A stretch of DNA of 64,000 bases from Gracilimonas sediminicola (GTDB lineage Bacteria; Bacteroidota; Rhodothermia; Balneolales; Balneolaceae), in assembly GCF_024320785.1 (NCBI RefSeq), contig NZ_JANDBC010000001.1, forward strand, positions 673,309 through 737,308, read 5' to 3'. Below the pieces are notes generated by a model that saw nothing but the letters and a program-made list of their open reading frames with translations, did not search any database and was not told where the DNA came from. Shown piece by piece: positions 16,392-25,046 of the stretch. Both the position numbers and the translations under genes were made by a program. Numbering within the stretch: the first letter of the stretch is position 1; each line of letters begins with the position of its first letter.

Positions 16392-17671
16392 GGGCTTTCC
16401 CGATGTGTATTCAATTTAAAAATCTTCAGTTTCGGCCATTTATCCAGTACAGGTTCTCTGTCTTCCCCATAAAAGCCCCAGGGGCTGTTTCCAATATAGA
16501 ACAAATCACCATTTACCCAAGTGCCCAACGTGGGTTCATTTAAATCTGCTCTGGCCTGGTCGGGAAAAGTAAGAGTTTCAGCCATTGCACGGCCGGCGTT
16601 ATCCAAACGGATTTGAGCCACTCTTTTTGGGGTGGTTCCATTCTGGAGAATAGTCAGAATGCCGCCCTTCTGGTAAATACCATCTCCTCCTCTCAGCCAT
16701 TCATTGTCTTCCATCAAACGTTGAATTTTTCCGGTACCCATTTCAATGCTATACACTCCTGTAATATAGTCGGACAGGTATAAATACCTTTCGTCATCCG
16801 ATAAAGCCAACCCCTGCAGGTTCCACCATTTCTCATGTTGAAAAGCTACTTTCAGTACATCATTATTAGCAATGGTAAATACCACAGGGTTTCGGCTATC
16901 TGATATATATACTTCTCCGCCTTTTGTTATCGTGAGGTCTCCGAATATGCGATCCCCCTCAGCCCGGTAACTGTTAATAATTTGCCCGGTTTTCTTGTTG
17001 ATTTTCAAAACGGCTGATTTCCCGTCTATCTCCTCTTTGTACTCCGAAAATTGAGGCATCACGGCCGTGGTCACCCACAGGATATCCGGCTCAACAGGAT
17101 CAACGGATATACCTAACGCCGACCAAAACCCCGATGCTTTTAAATCCGCAAACAATACAAGTTCTGCTTCTTTTGGATTGAATCTATAAATCAACCCTTC
17201 TCTGATATCCGTCAGGTAAAATTCTCCGGTTTCCTTGTCATAGGCCATTCCTTCGGGATGAAAACCCGGCTTATCAAACTCAAAGGCTACCTCACTGGTG
17301 CTATTTGTTCTCTGTATATCGGACACGGTTTCTACCAGCTTATCCCATTCCGGTAAGGTTCTCAGAACACCAAAATCTGAAGTATCCAACACCGCCGGAG
17401 AAGCATAAAAGTGCAGCAGCACTTCAAGCGTTTGAAGGGCTTGATCGCTTTCGTTATTCATCATGTATCCTTTGGCAAGATTATACATGATCACCGGATG
17501 ATTTGGGCGGAGTTCATTTGCCCGTACCATGCTTTCTCTGAATGTCAGCACATCCCCTTTCTTTAAAGCCTCCTGCCCTTCGCTGTAAACCTGTATATAC
17601 GATTGTGCTGATAAATTCACCGACAACAGTGAAAAAGTGACAACAGTAAAGAGCTTCAGTGATTTTAGCAT
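16388..17671 (-). CDS. exported TPR and SMP-30-like beta-propeller protein
   Basis: A 427-residue secreted protein. A signal peptide (about residues 1-22, ending SLSAQS) is followed by two TPR-like helical pairs (24-105, with RPNHPVIMYNLAKGYM) and then a beta-propeller of SMP-30/gluconolactonase/NHL type (130-420) with repeated FHPEGMAYDKETGEFYLTD-like blades. Such propellers often bind or hydrolyse small lactones, but no catalytic set could be assigned. It is the first gene of the LytS-LytTR operon, coupled by a 4-bp overlap, so a periplasmic ligand-binding partner of the kinase is a reasonable inference. A merely co-regulated role is the alternative. Confidence 0.72.
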   Translation of the reverse strand: MLKSLKLFTVVTFSLLSVNLSAQSYIQVYSEGQEALKKGDVLTFRESMVRANELRPNHPVIMYNLAKGYMMNNESDQALQTLEVLLHFYASPAVLDTSDFGVLRTLPEWDKLVETVSDIQRTNSTSEVAFEFDKPGFHPEGMAYDKETGEFYLTDIREGLIYRFNPKEAELVLFADLKASGFWSALGISVDPVEPDILWVTTAVMPQFSEYKEEIDGKSAVLKINKKTGQIINSYRAEGDRIFGDLTITKGGEVYISDSRNPVVFTIANNDVLKVAFQHEKWWNLQGLALSDDERYLYLSDYITGVYSIEMGTGKIQRLMEDNEWLRGGDGIYQKGGILTILQNGTTPKRVAQIRLDNAGRAMAETLTFPDQARADLNEPTLGTWVNGDLFYIGNSPWGFYGEDREPVLDKWPKLKIFKLNTHRESP

Positions 17672-17942
17672 CGCAATAAGTTTGTATAATTTTTCGGCAA
17701 GTTAAATGTACCCTGCTATTAGTTATTTTTTTTCTGGATGAACATTCACCTTCAGCTGATGAAGTTATCGACCTGATGAGTATAGTCGTTAAGAATTATG
17801 CTTAGATGCATTTCTTCTTTGGGAATCCCTTTTCATCCATAAAAAATGTCATTCCACTTTTGCGCATGAGCTAAGATTGCCGGTCTTCATTAACATGTAC
17901 ACTGAATACATTTAATTTCATTCTGCCCAAATCAATACTGCT

Positions 17943-19037
17943 ATGTTGCCTATACCTTCAACTTTAATACTTTCTCTTTGTTTGTTAATCGTCACACTCG
18001 GGTGCACTACACCGTCTTCAACAGATCGAAAAGAGCAACCGGGGTCATCATGGGATAAGAAATTTCGGTTAAGCAACGGAATGGTAATTGAGGTTTTTGT
18101 ACCTGAAGATTACGATCCGGATTCAACGTATCCATTGCTGTTACTTAACGATGGTGAGGACATGTTTGGTGGCGGTTCCTGGGGAATGGACCGGGTGCTT
18201 CAGAGATTAATTTCGGATCAGAAAATCAAACCTGTGATTGCAGCCGCTATTTACAATCAGGGGCAACGAATGAATTGGTACATCCCCTACGAAGACCGTT
18301 GGATTACCACTAACTGGGGGCCTTATACCCCAAGTGCATCCGGCTATGCACAAGACATTTTTGATTATGTGATTCCTTATATGGATGAACACTTTTCTGT
18401 GGATACCAGCGAAGTCGCAATAATGGGAGCTTCTTTAGGGGGACTAATCTCAACCTGGATGGGGCTTAAATTTCCTGAAAAAATAAAATACTCAGCAGGA
18501 CTGTCCGGTTCTCTTTGGGTAGCTGATTACAGCATCTTCTCGGAAGTGGAAGGCTCGTACGATTCCGGACAAAAATTCTGGTTCGATATCGGCACCACCG
18601 AATGGAACTACTATGTTCCCCTATATACTGAACTTGACAAGCATGGTGTTACACCCGGCGAGAACAGTTTTTATTATGAAGTACCAAATGCAGCTCATGT
18701 TCCATCAGACTGGCTCCAACGCATACACCTGCCTTTATTAGCTTTCTTCAGTCCCAAAACAAACCCTGTTCCGGAATCACTTGAGGTTGTTCTTGAGTGT
18801 ATTCCCAGCCAGTCTACTCCGGGAAGACACTTCAGAAGGCTTAACCCAATCATTACGCTGACTAATGGAGTTGAATATTCGCTTGCCCACACCGCTTCTT
18901 ACTCAGTGTTAAGTGGCGATGCAGAACTGGGTTCAGAGGGCAGCTTCAGAAATAATCCCCAAACTGAAATTGAGATATTAGTAGAATATGACTCCTTTTC
19001 AGAAGCCGTAGATATACCGGTGGGCTGGTGTCCATAA
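17943..19037 (+). CDS. esterase-like lipoprotein (alpha/beta hydrolase)
   Basis: A 364-residue putative esterase of the enterochelin esterase/Fes-like superfamily. A lipoprotein signal ends with the lipobox VTLGC (Cys21). The nucleophile elbow is MGASLGG near residue 165, a block LLLLNDGEDMFGG precedes it, and a likely catalytic His lies in AAHVPSDW. The last 80 residues form a separate beta-rich tail with PLTIT-like repeats. The substrate is unknown; members cleave ester bonds in siderophores, cell-wall or plant esters. The gene stands alone. The 271 bases upstream (17672-17942) contain no other gene. Confidence 0.75.
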   Translation: MLPIPSTLILSLCLLIVTLGCTTPSSTDRKEQPGSSWDKKFRLSNGMVIEVFVPEDYDPDSTYPLLLLNDGEDMFGGGSWGMDRVLQRLISDQKIKPVIAAAIYNQGQRMNWYIPYEDRWITTNWGPYTPSASGYAQDIFDYVIPYMDEHFSVDTSEVAIMGASLGGLISTWMGLKFPEKIKYSAGLSGSLWVADYSIFSEVEGSYDSGQKFWFDIGTTEWNYYVPLYTELDKHGVTPGENSFYYEVPNAAHVPSDWLQRIHLPLLAFFSPKTNPVPESLEVVLECIPSQSTPGRHFRRLNPIITLTNGVEYSLAHTASYSVLSGDAELGSEGSFRNNPQTEIEILVEYDSFSEAVDIPVGWCP

Positions 19038-19169
19038 CATCTCTATCACTCGCTCCGAGCACAACCTGAAATACGCTCATTTTAACTTTAGTGAATTTAA
19101 ACGCTATTGAGAGGTCAATACCTATTTGGTAGCTTCCAAGAAACAGTAAATTTATTGCAGGAGCTAACA

Positions 19170-20519
19170 ATGCGAGATAGTATGACAATTACCCCTGATC
19201 AGGTTCGATCTGTGTTAAGTAAACATATGCTTACCGATGGTTATGAGATGGTACTCGACCTTGAGGAAAGCGAAGGACCTTATCTTTACGACTCCAAGTC
19301 GGGTAAACGCTATCTCGATTTCTTTACTTTTTTTGCTTCTAATCCATTGGGGATGAACCACCCGAAACTGGCTCAGGATGATGATTTTATTGCCAAATTA
19401 GGTCGTGTAGCCATTAACAAACCGTCCAATTCCGACATCTACACGAAGGACATGGCCGAGTTTATGGAATCATTCGACCGTGTGGGAATTCCCGATTACA
19501 TGCCCTATTCCTTTTTCATTTCCGGTGGAGCGTTAGCTGTTGAAAACGCCATGAAAGTTGCCTTTGACTGGAAGGTGCAGAAGAATTTCGAAAAAGGATA
19601 CCGGGAAGAGAAAGGGCATAAGGTGCTTCATTTTGAAAAAGCATTTCACGGGCGTTCGGGCTACACGTTGTCGGTCACCAATACGGTTCCCAACAAAGTA
19701 AAATACTTTCCAAAATTTGACTGGCCCCGTGTAATCAGCCCTGCTATGACCTACCCTGCCACCAAAGAAAATGTACAACATACGGCCGCTCAGGAGCAAT
19801 TAGCTCTTGCTCAGGCCGAACGATATTTCGAGCAGTTTAAAGATGACATCGCCTGCATTCTGATTGAACCTATACAGGGAGAAGGTGGCGACCGTCACTT
19901 CCGACAGGAATTCCATCAGGCGCTCAGAGATTTAGCTGATAAACACGAAGCCTTACTGATCTACGATGAAGTTCAAACCGGAGTTGGCATGACAGGTAAA
20001 TTCTGGGCTCATGAGCATTATGTTAAACCCGACATCCTCGCGTTTGGTAAGAAGGCGCAGGTATGTGGCATCCTGGCCGGCAAGCGTGTAGATGAAGTTG
20101 AAACCAATTGCTTTCATGTTTCATCCCGTATTAATTCTACCTGGGGTGGAAACTTAGTGGATATGGTTCGCTTCGGCCGTATTCTGGATGTAATCGAAGA
20201 AGAGAACCTGGTTGATAATGCGGCTAAAGTAGGGAACTATCTGCAAACCAGACTGGAAGCCCTGGCCGACCAGCACGAGTATTTTACCAATCCTCGAGGT
20301 AAAGGATTATTCTGCGCCATCGACCTGCCCGATGGCCACTCCCGCGATGCCGTGATCAAAGAATGCGTGAATAACGGGCTGATGATCCTTTCCTGTGGTC
20401 CGAACACCGTGCGTTTCCGTCCGCCGCTTACTATTACGCAAGATCAGATTGATGAGGGGCTGGATATACTTGAGAAGGCATACAAAACTTCGCTGGATAA
20501 ATGCCCGGTTGCTGATTAA
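19170..20519 (+). CDS. lat: L-lysine 6-transaminase
   Basis: A 449-residue class III PLP aminotransferase that moves the epsilon-amino group of lysine to 2-oxoglutarate, giving 2-aminoadipate semialdehyde. The fingerprint FFTFFASNPLGMNHPK, SGGALAVENAMKVAFDWK and FHVSSRINSTWGGNL is that of Lat and not of GABA or ornithine enzymes. The PLP lysine lies in LAFGKKAQV and the Asp that contacts the ring in IYDEVQTG. The ATG at 19170 follows GCAGGAGCTAACA; the longer frame from 19107 lacks a ribosome site. In this lineage it should start aerobic lysine breakdown. A glutaryl-CoA dehydrogenase occurs 25 kb downstream. Confidence 0.92.
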   Translation: MRDSMTITPDQVRSVLSKHMLTDGYEMVLDLEESEGPYLYDSKSGKRYLDFFTFFASNPLGMNHPKLAQDDDFIAKLGRVAINKPSNSDIYTKDMAEFMESFDRVGIPDYMPYSFFISGGALAVENAMKVAFDWKVQKNFEKGYREEKGHKVLHFEKAFHGRSGYTLSVTNTVPNKVKYFPKFDWPRVISPAMTYPATKENVQHTAAQEQLALAQAERYFEQFKDDIACILIEPIQGEGGDRHFRQEFHQALRDLADKHEALLIYDEVQTGVGMTGKFWAHEHYVKPDILAFGKKAQVCGILAGKRVDEVETNCFHVSSRINSTWGGNLVDMVRFGRILDVIEEENLVDNAAKVGNYLQTRLEALADQHEYFTNPRGKGLFCAIDLPDGHSRDAVIKECVNNGLMILSCGPNTVRFRPPLTITQDQIDEGLDILEKAYKTSLDKCPVAD

Positions 20520-20537
20520 CGGCTTGTGAAATCTCTT

Positions 20538-20933
20538 TTACTTGATCGAAAGAACTTTACTTCCATTAAACAGCAAGTATAAAGAACCAGCAAGCATCAC
20601 TATGGCAGGAAACATTCCGGGATAGCTGTCTCCGATATGAACCATAATTATGGCAACAATAAAATTTAAAACCATAATCAAAGCGGCTACCCGGACATGA
20701 AACCCTACTATATACATTATCCCGCAAAAGAACTGAGCATACACGGATACTACCGCTGAAACTATCGGAAAAGGAAATCCAAATCCTTCCAGGAAAGAGG
20801 AAAATTCCAACATTCGGTCCCATGAAAATACATTGTCTTGGGTACCATAAATGAGATGGAAACCAAGCATAATTCGTATGAATATTTCACCAAACTTTGA
20901 GTGCTTATTTAAAAACTCGTTTAGTTTTTTCAT
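20538..20933 (-). CDS. DoxX family membrane protein
   Basis: A 131-residue integral membrane protein with four hydrophobic segments (about residues 17-35, 48-72, 75-97, 105-125). The pattern RIMLGFHLIYG and a central loop GFPFPIVSAVVS are typical of DoxX-type proteins. Functions in the family range from redox or quinone-linked roles to unknown. It is convergent with lat, 18 bases apart, with no room for a separate terminator. The 245 bases upstream of its start (20934-21178) contain no gene that I can see. Confidence 0.75.
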   Translation of the reverse strand: MKKLNEFLNKHSKFGEIFIRIMLGFHLIYGTQDNVFSWDRMLEFSSFLEGFGFPFPIVSAVVSVYAQFFCGIMYIVGFHVRVAALIMVLNFIVAIIMVHIGDSYPGMFPAIVMLAGSLYLLFNGSKVLSIK

Positions 20934-21178
20934 CCCTTTTTTTTGATTCCCTGGCTATTCCGATAGTACTCAAAAACAGGTTTGGTTGAAAACGGTGTTT
21001 TAAAAAACCGCCCGTTTCTCGTTAGAAAAGATAAAGTCAATACGAGAAAATCTGTACCCTCGGCTTTTTACTCAGTGAAAATTCAGACTACCGTAAATTT
21101 AAGCGCAGGGAAATCCGATTAAAAACTCAGATGAGCTCACAATTTTACAGGTAAATGCAAAAGTCTTGAGTTCCACAT

Positions 21179-21898
21179 CTACACCAACTGATGACTTTCC
21201 GGCTGAATCACCACCTCATTCATAACCGAACCGGAGGGTTGGTTTACGGCATAGAAAACAGCTTCAGCTACTTCATCTGGGGTAAGCATCATGTCTTTTT
21301 TGACTTTCATGTTTACCCTGTCATCGTCCCAGAAAGGGGTATCCACACCACCCAGATATAGTAGAGAAAATCTTGTATTGCCCCTTCGTTGCTCTTCAAC
21401 CAAGGCTTTGGTGAAACCCTGAATGGCGAATTTGGAAGCCGCATATACAGAAGCGTTCTTCATTACATATTTACCCATGGTTCCCGGAAACATAACTACC
21501 GAAGTACGTTCGTCTTCTTTCATATTCTTCATCACCGTTTGGGTAACCAGAAACGTTCCATACACATTGGTATCGATGATTTCTTTGGCATCGGCCGGAT
21601 TGATATCCATGAAAGGTTGTATGATTCCCTGACCAAATGCATTAATCAGTACATCGATTTTTCCAAGCTGATTGGCAATTTCTTCCGTCATTTTTTTAAC
21701 GGAGGCTTCATCGGTAGCATCCACTTCAATGGCAAAAGCCTCTCCCCCGTTGTCATTAATATCTTTGGCTACTTTTTCTACGTTGGCTTTATTGCGTGAG
21801 GCAAGTATAACTTTAGCGTTCTCTTTAGCAAATCGCTTTGCCGTTGCGCTTCCGATTCCACCTGATCCGCCTACAATGAGTACAATTTTATTTTCCAT
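21179..21898 (-). CDS. short-chain dehydrogenase/reductase
   Basis: A 239-residue classical SDR oxidoreductase. The NAD(P)-binding GGSGGIGSA motif (residues 10-18), NAFGQG, and the catalytic Tyr-x3-Lys in VYAASKFA are present. An Arg in LASRNKAN after the second strand hints at NADP(H). The substrate is not predictable. It forms no tight operon: 245 bases separate it from DoxX and 65 from the next gene. A generic carbonyl reductase role is likely. Confidence 0.85.
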   Translation of the reverse strand: MENKIVLIVGGSGGIGSATAKRFAKENAKVILASRNKANVEKVAKDINDNGGEAFAIEVDATDEASVKKMTEEIANQLGKIDVLINAFGQGIIQPFMDINPADAKEIIDTNVYGTFLVTQTVMKNMKEDERTSVVMFPGTMGKYVMKNASVYAASKFAIQGFTKALVEEQRRGNTRFSLLYLGGVDTPFWDDDRVNMKVKKDMMLTPDEVAEAVFYAVNQPSGSVMNEVVIQPESHQLV

Positions 21899-21963
21899 GA
21901 TGTGATCTTCTTTCTTGATAAATAGTCAACATGGAAAAGTGGAAAACAAGAATATTCGTTCCG

Positions 21964-22728
21964 TTAATTGTCGGACAGATCCTTCAAAATCACATCACTC
22001 CCTCTGTATTCCCCGCTCTCCTGATGATACCAGTGCCGGAACCTCGGAATCGTGATTTCTCCAACCTTATACTCCCCGTCAAACATGAGGATTTCATCAG
22101 GGCGGCTTGAATCTTCAGAGTGATCAAATTTCAAAGCAGCTAAGGAATAATCGCTCTTATCGAAATAAAGTACCCAGTGCTTGCTTATCATCGCTTCCTT
22201 CAGCTCAATCCTCACTCCGTAAACTTCCTGTCCTTCCAGGGATAAAAGTCCGCCCTCCTCAATGCCTGCCAGCTTATCTTCACTTACCGACATCGGCAAT
22301 CCATACATCAATTCATAAAACGAACGATAGCCTGCGTTTCGATCTTCACCCAGCCGATATTCATTTACTGTAGCTTCATCAATTTGGGTTGAACCATTTA
22401 CCAATACCACGGGAGCCCCTTCTTCATCGATTATACGTTCAACCTTTCCAACCTCAGAATCCCGAATTAAACTGAAATAGCCTGTCTTATTATTTAATGT
22501 CAGAACGGAATAGCGCTGAGGATTCTGCAACCTGGGTTCCTGAATGCGAATATTTAAAATGGCATCACCCCATTCATTGTCAGGATCATGAGCATTTTTG
22601 CTTTGCTTCAATATGTATTCACTATTCTCGCAAAAAGCACCTGAGGTATCACTACTGTTAGAAATTAATCCAATAGTTGTAATCAGTAAAATTAATGTAT
22701 AGTTCATAGTTAAAGCTATATAGTTCAT
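21964..22728 (-). CDS. exported DUF6503-like protein
   Basis: A 254-residue protein with an N-terminal signal segment (about residues 8-28) and otherwise beta-strand-rich sequence. The HDPDNEWGDA element and repeated NGKTGYF/YFDKSDYSLAALKFDH-like strands resemble the DUF6503 family, known from Bacteroidota envelopes and of unknown role. The first ATG (22728) has AAAGG very close. A second at 22707 gives a better signal peptide, so the exact start is uncertain. It lies just downstream of two other exported proteins on the same strand (19 bases), possibly one operon. Confidence 0.6.
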   Translation of the reverse strand: MNYIALTMNYTLILLITTIGLISNSSDTSGAFCENSEYILKQSKNAHDPDNEWGDAILNIRIQEPRLQNPQRYSVLTLNNKTGYFSLIRDSEVGKVERIIDEEGAPVVLVNGSTQIDEATVNEYRLGEDRNAGYRSFYELMYGLPMSVSEDKLAGIEEGGLLSLEGQEVYGVRIELKEAMISKHWVLYFDKSDYSLAALKFDHSEDSSRPDEILMFDGEYKVGEITIPRFRHWYHQESGEYRGSDVILKDLSDN

Positions 22729-22747
22729 TTACCTTTAATATATACTA

Positions 22748-23533
22748 TCAGTTATCCTGGTTTGTAATTTCTGAAATGAAATTCAGGATTATATTCCAGT
22801 TCTCTTCTACATCATTACCTACCCTTTCTTCTACCAGCAATGAGGATCCATGAACTCCATTTTCAGCCAGGTAATACTGATGTCCGCTTTCATATACTAT
22901 TCTCAATTGATCCTTAACACTTTCAATTTCTGCTTCACTTTTTGGTCTCACTACCAATACAGGCGTTTCCATGTTTGTCAAATATTCATCCGGCTTACAG
23001 GGTGCCATCGGACCTCCCGAAGCCGGTGAGAATGCAATGACTCCTTTAATGGATGAACTGTTTTTTGATCCTAACTGAATAGCCAATGAGCCACTGTAAC
23101 TGCTTCCCCATGCAATTATATCACCTGAAAATCGTGAGGTATTCTTAGCGTAATTAAGCGTAGCTTCAAGATCTTTGTAAGCATCACAATAGGTATAGGG
23201 GTTAGTCTCAAACTCGGCAATTGTTCGGTTATACTTACCATATGTTTGCCCGCCCATACATTGGTCTATTGCCAGAATATTATAGCCTTCCTTCAGTAAA
23301 TCAGGGATGATTGGATTGTACTCTGCCCTTGAATTTGAACCACCCTGATGAAATAATAGAATCAATGGAGAAGTGGAATCTTCTATATAAAGGTTACCAT
23401 AGATTTTGACTGAATCAGAAGTTGAAAAACTCACTTCTGTAAATGATCTGTTATCTCCCTTATTAACTGAACAGCTATATAAAAACACAGTTAGCAAAGC
23501 CAGAGTTACTATTTTGAATTTAGTTGTGTTCAT
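22748..23533 (-). CDS. alpha/beta hydrolase lipoprotein (dienelactone hydrolase-like)
   Basis: A 261-residue hydrolase. A lipoprotein signal ends FLYSC (Cys21). The fold is visible from LILLFHQGGSN (oxyanion loop), the nucleophile elbow WGSSYSGSLA, PVLVVRPKSEAE (acid strand) and a terminal His in ENGVHGSSLL. The nucleophile Ser is present. It resembles dienelactone-hydrolase-type prolyl or lactone hydrolases; the substrate is unknown. The start overlaps the stop of the upstream gene by 4 bp (ATGA), so the two are co-translated. Confidence 0.75.
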   Translation of the reverse strand: MNTTKFKIVTLALLTVFLYSCSVNKGDNRSFTEVSFSTSDSVKIYGNLYIEDSTSPLILLFHQGGSNSRAEYNPIIPDLLKEGYNILAIDQCMGGQTYGKYNRTIAEFETNPYTYCDAYKDLEATLNYAKNTSRFSGDIIAWGSSYSGSLAIQLGSKNSSSIKGVIAFSPASGGPMAPCKPDEYLTNMETPVLVVRPKSEAEIESVKDQLRIVYESGHQYYLAENGVHGSSLLVEERVGNDVEENWNIILNFISEITNQDN

Positions 23534-24054
23534 TTCACCCTTTGATACAATATTCTCCAGTTAAGCGACCAGCTCTCCCCACCATCCTGTGAAGACTCCC
23601 AGTCCCAGGTAAAAGAGTCTTTTTCAATATCATAAAATACCATACGACTGATGATGGTACCTCCTTGTGGACCCGGCCTTTCTGCTGTTTGAAAAATTCT
23701 TTTATCTCCATCAACCGATCCTTTCAGGTCGATATAGCCGCCCTGATTATCTACCCAAGCCTGATGCCATGATTGAAGCTGCGGATTATAAACCGAAACG
23801 CTCCTGCCTTTATATCCTTCCAGGGCTCCTCGGGTGGCCTCAAAATTTTCCTGAATAACCACACCGTCCAGAATTTTCTCAATGGTGTTTGTTCCTTCCC
23901 CTGCATTCCCCTGATTGTCAGTCCACGACAATTCCCATTCTCCAACCCAGAAATCGAAGTATGCTTCCGGTTCTAAATCAGAGATACTTGTTTGAGCATA
24001 CGATGTAGTGTTAACAGCCAAAGCCATCACAATTAGAATCATAATTAATTTCAT
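23530..24054 (-). CDS. secreted DUF1579-like beta-barrel protein
   Basis: A 174-residue protein with a signal peptide (residues 1-20, ending SYAQ). FDFWVGEWELSW, GTNTIEKILDGVVIQENF and QSWHQAWVDNQGG match the small calycin-like beta-barrel proteins annotated DUF1579 or related. The ligand is unknown. It is the first gene of a likely three-gene exported-protein run with the hydrolase and DUF6503 protein, divergent from the AraC regulator (140 bases), which may control it. Confidence 0.65.
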   Translation of the reverse strand: MKLIMILIVMALAVNTTSYAQTSISDLEPEAYFDFWVGEWELSWTDNQGNAGEGTNTIEKILDGVVIQENFEATRGALEGYKGRSVSVYNPQLQSWHQAWVDNQGGYIDLKGSVDGDKRIFQTAERPGPQGGTIISRMVFYDIEKDSFTWDWESSQDGGESWSLNWRILYQRVK

Positions 24055-24194
24055 AGCAGAACCATTAGTTGAAGGTTGACTGAATCATACAGAATCTGGC
24101 TGATAGTACCCTTGTAAAAAAGACGAATTTCTGGCTAACATTCACTATTATTTTGCGTTGAAAGACACGAACAGCATAGGAGGAGTCACATTTT

Positions 24195-25046
24195 ATGGAT
24201 TATGTTGAATATTCGGCGCCGGTTTCTGTCAGCCATCTTGTAGAATCTTATTGGGTAAGCACGCTCCATCCTGATGATTTTGAACAGGATTTTGACTTCA
24301 TAATTCCTGACGGCAGCACGGATGTTATCTTTATGCTGAATGGGAATTATTTGAGAGACGATGAGGAAAACAATGAAAAGCATTTAGTCGAGTATTGCAG
24401 CTTGGTCCCGGCATTCAGAAAAGCCGTGAAGGTATATCAAAAACCGTTTACAAAATGCCTGGGAATGCGATTTAAGCCCGGGGCTATTCAACAACTAACC
24501 GGAATTAGCCTGCAAGAATTAAGCGAAGTGGGATACCCCCTTCAGCAGCTAATGCCGGAATTAGCCGATCTCGCTATGGATGAGGCGTTAAAAAAGACAC
24601 CAGCTCCAAAAATTATTGATCAGATTAACTCGTGGTTGGTCACTCAGGTTAAAGAACCAAGACAGGATCATGTAATTTCAGCTTTTATTGCCGAAGTGAT
24701 AAAAAGACAGGGCGGTGTTACCATCTCTGCATTCTGTGAGTCTTTCGGGATGCATAAATCTACCCTTGAAAAGAATTTTAAGCACGCCACCGGACTTTCA
24801 CCCAAACAATATGCCAACCTGATCCGCTTTAATTATTTGCTTAATCAGTTAATTTTTTCCGGGGCCAGCCTCACCGAAACGGGGTATGATTTAGGCTATT
24901 TTGATCAAAGCCATATGATCAAAGACTTCAAAAAAGTGATTGGAATCACTCCTAAAGAGTTTTTGGACAAGAATTTCACCGTACCCAAGCTGGCGGCTCT
25001 ATCTATTTCAAATAAACGAGCTCATTTCCGATCGGCTCAAATCTGA
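24195..25046 (+). CDS. AraC-family regulator with DUF6597 domain
   Basis: A 283-residue transcription factor. The N-terminal DUF6597-type sensory domain (residues 1-130; LVESYWVST, IPDGSTDVIFML, GMRFKPGAIQQL) is common in Bacteroidota AraC proteins. The C-terminal double HTH (about 165-265) has the recognisable FKHATGLSPKQYANLIRFN and GYFDQSHMIKDFKKVIGITPKEF. A GGAGGAGT ribosome site lies upstream. It is divergent from the exported-protein operon and may regulate it. Its stop TGA abuts the purL stop (TGATCA). Confidence 0.88.
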   Translation: MDYVEYSAPVSVSHLVESYWVSTLHPDDFEQDFDFIIPDGSTDVIFMLNGNYLRDDEENNEKHLVEYCSLVPAFRKAVKVYQKPFTKCLGMRFKPGAIQQLTGISLQELSEVGYPLQQLMPELADLAMDEALKKTPAPKIIDQINSWLVTQVKEPRQDHVISAFIAEVIKRQGGVTISAFCESFGMHKSTLEKNFKHATGLSPKQYANLIRFNYLLNQLIFSGASLTETGYDLGYFDQSHMIKDFKKVIGITPKEFLDKNFTVPKLAALSISNKRAHFRSAQI

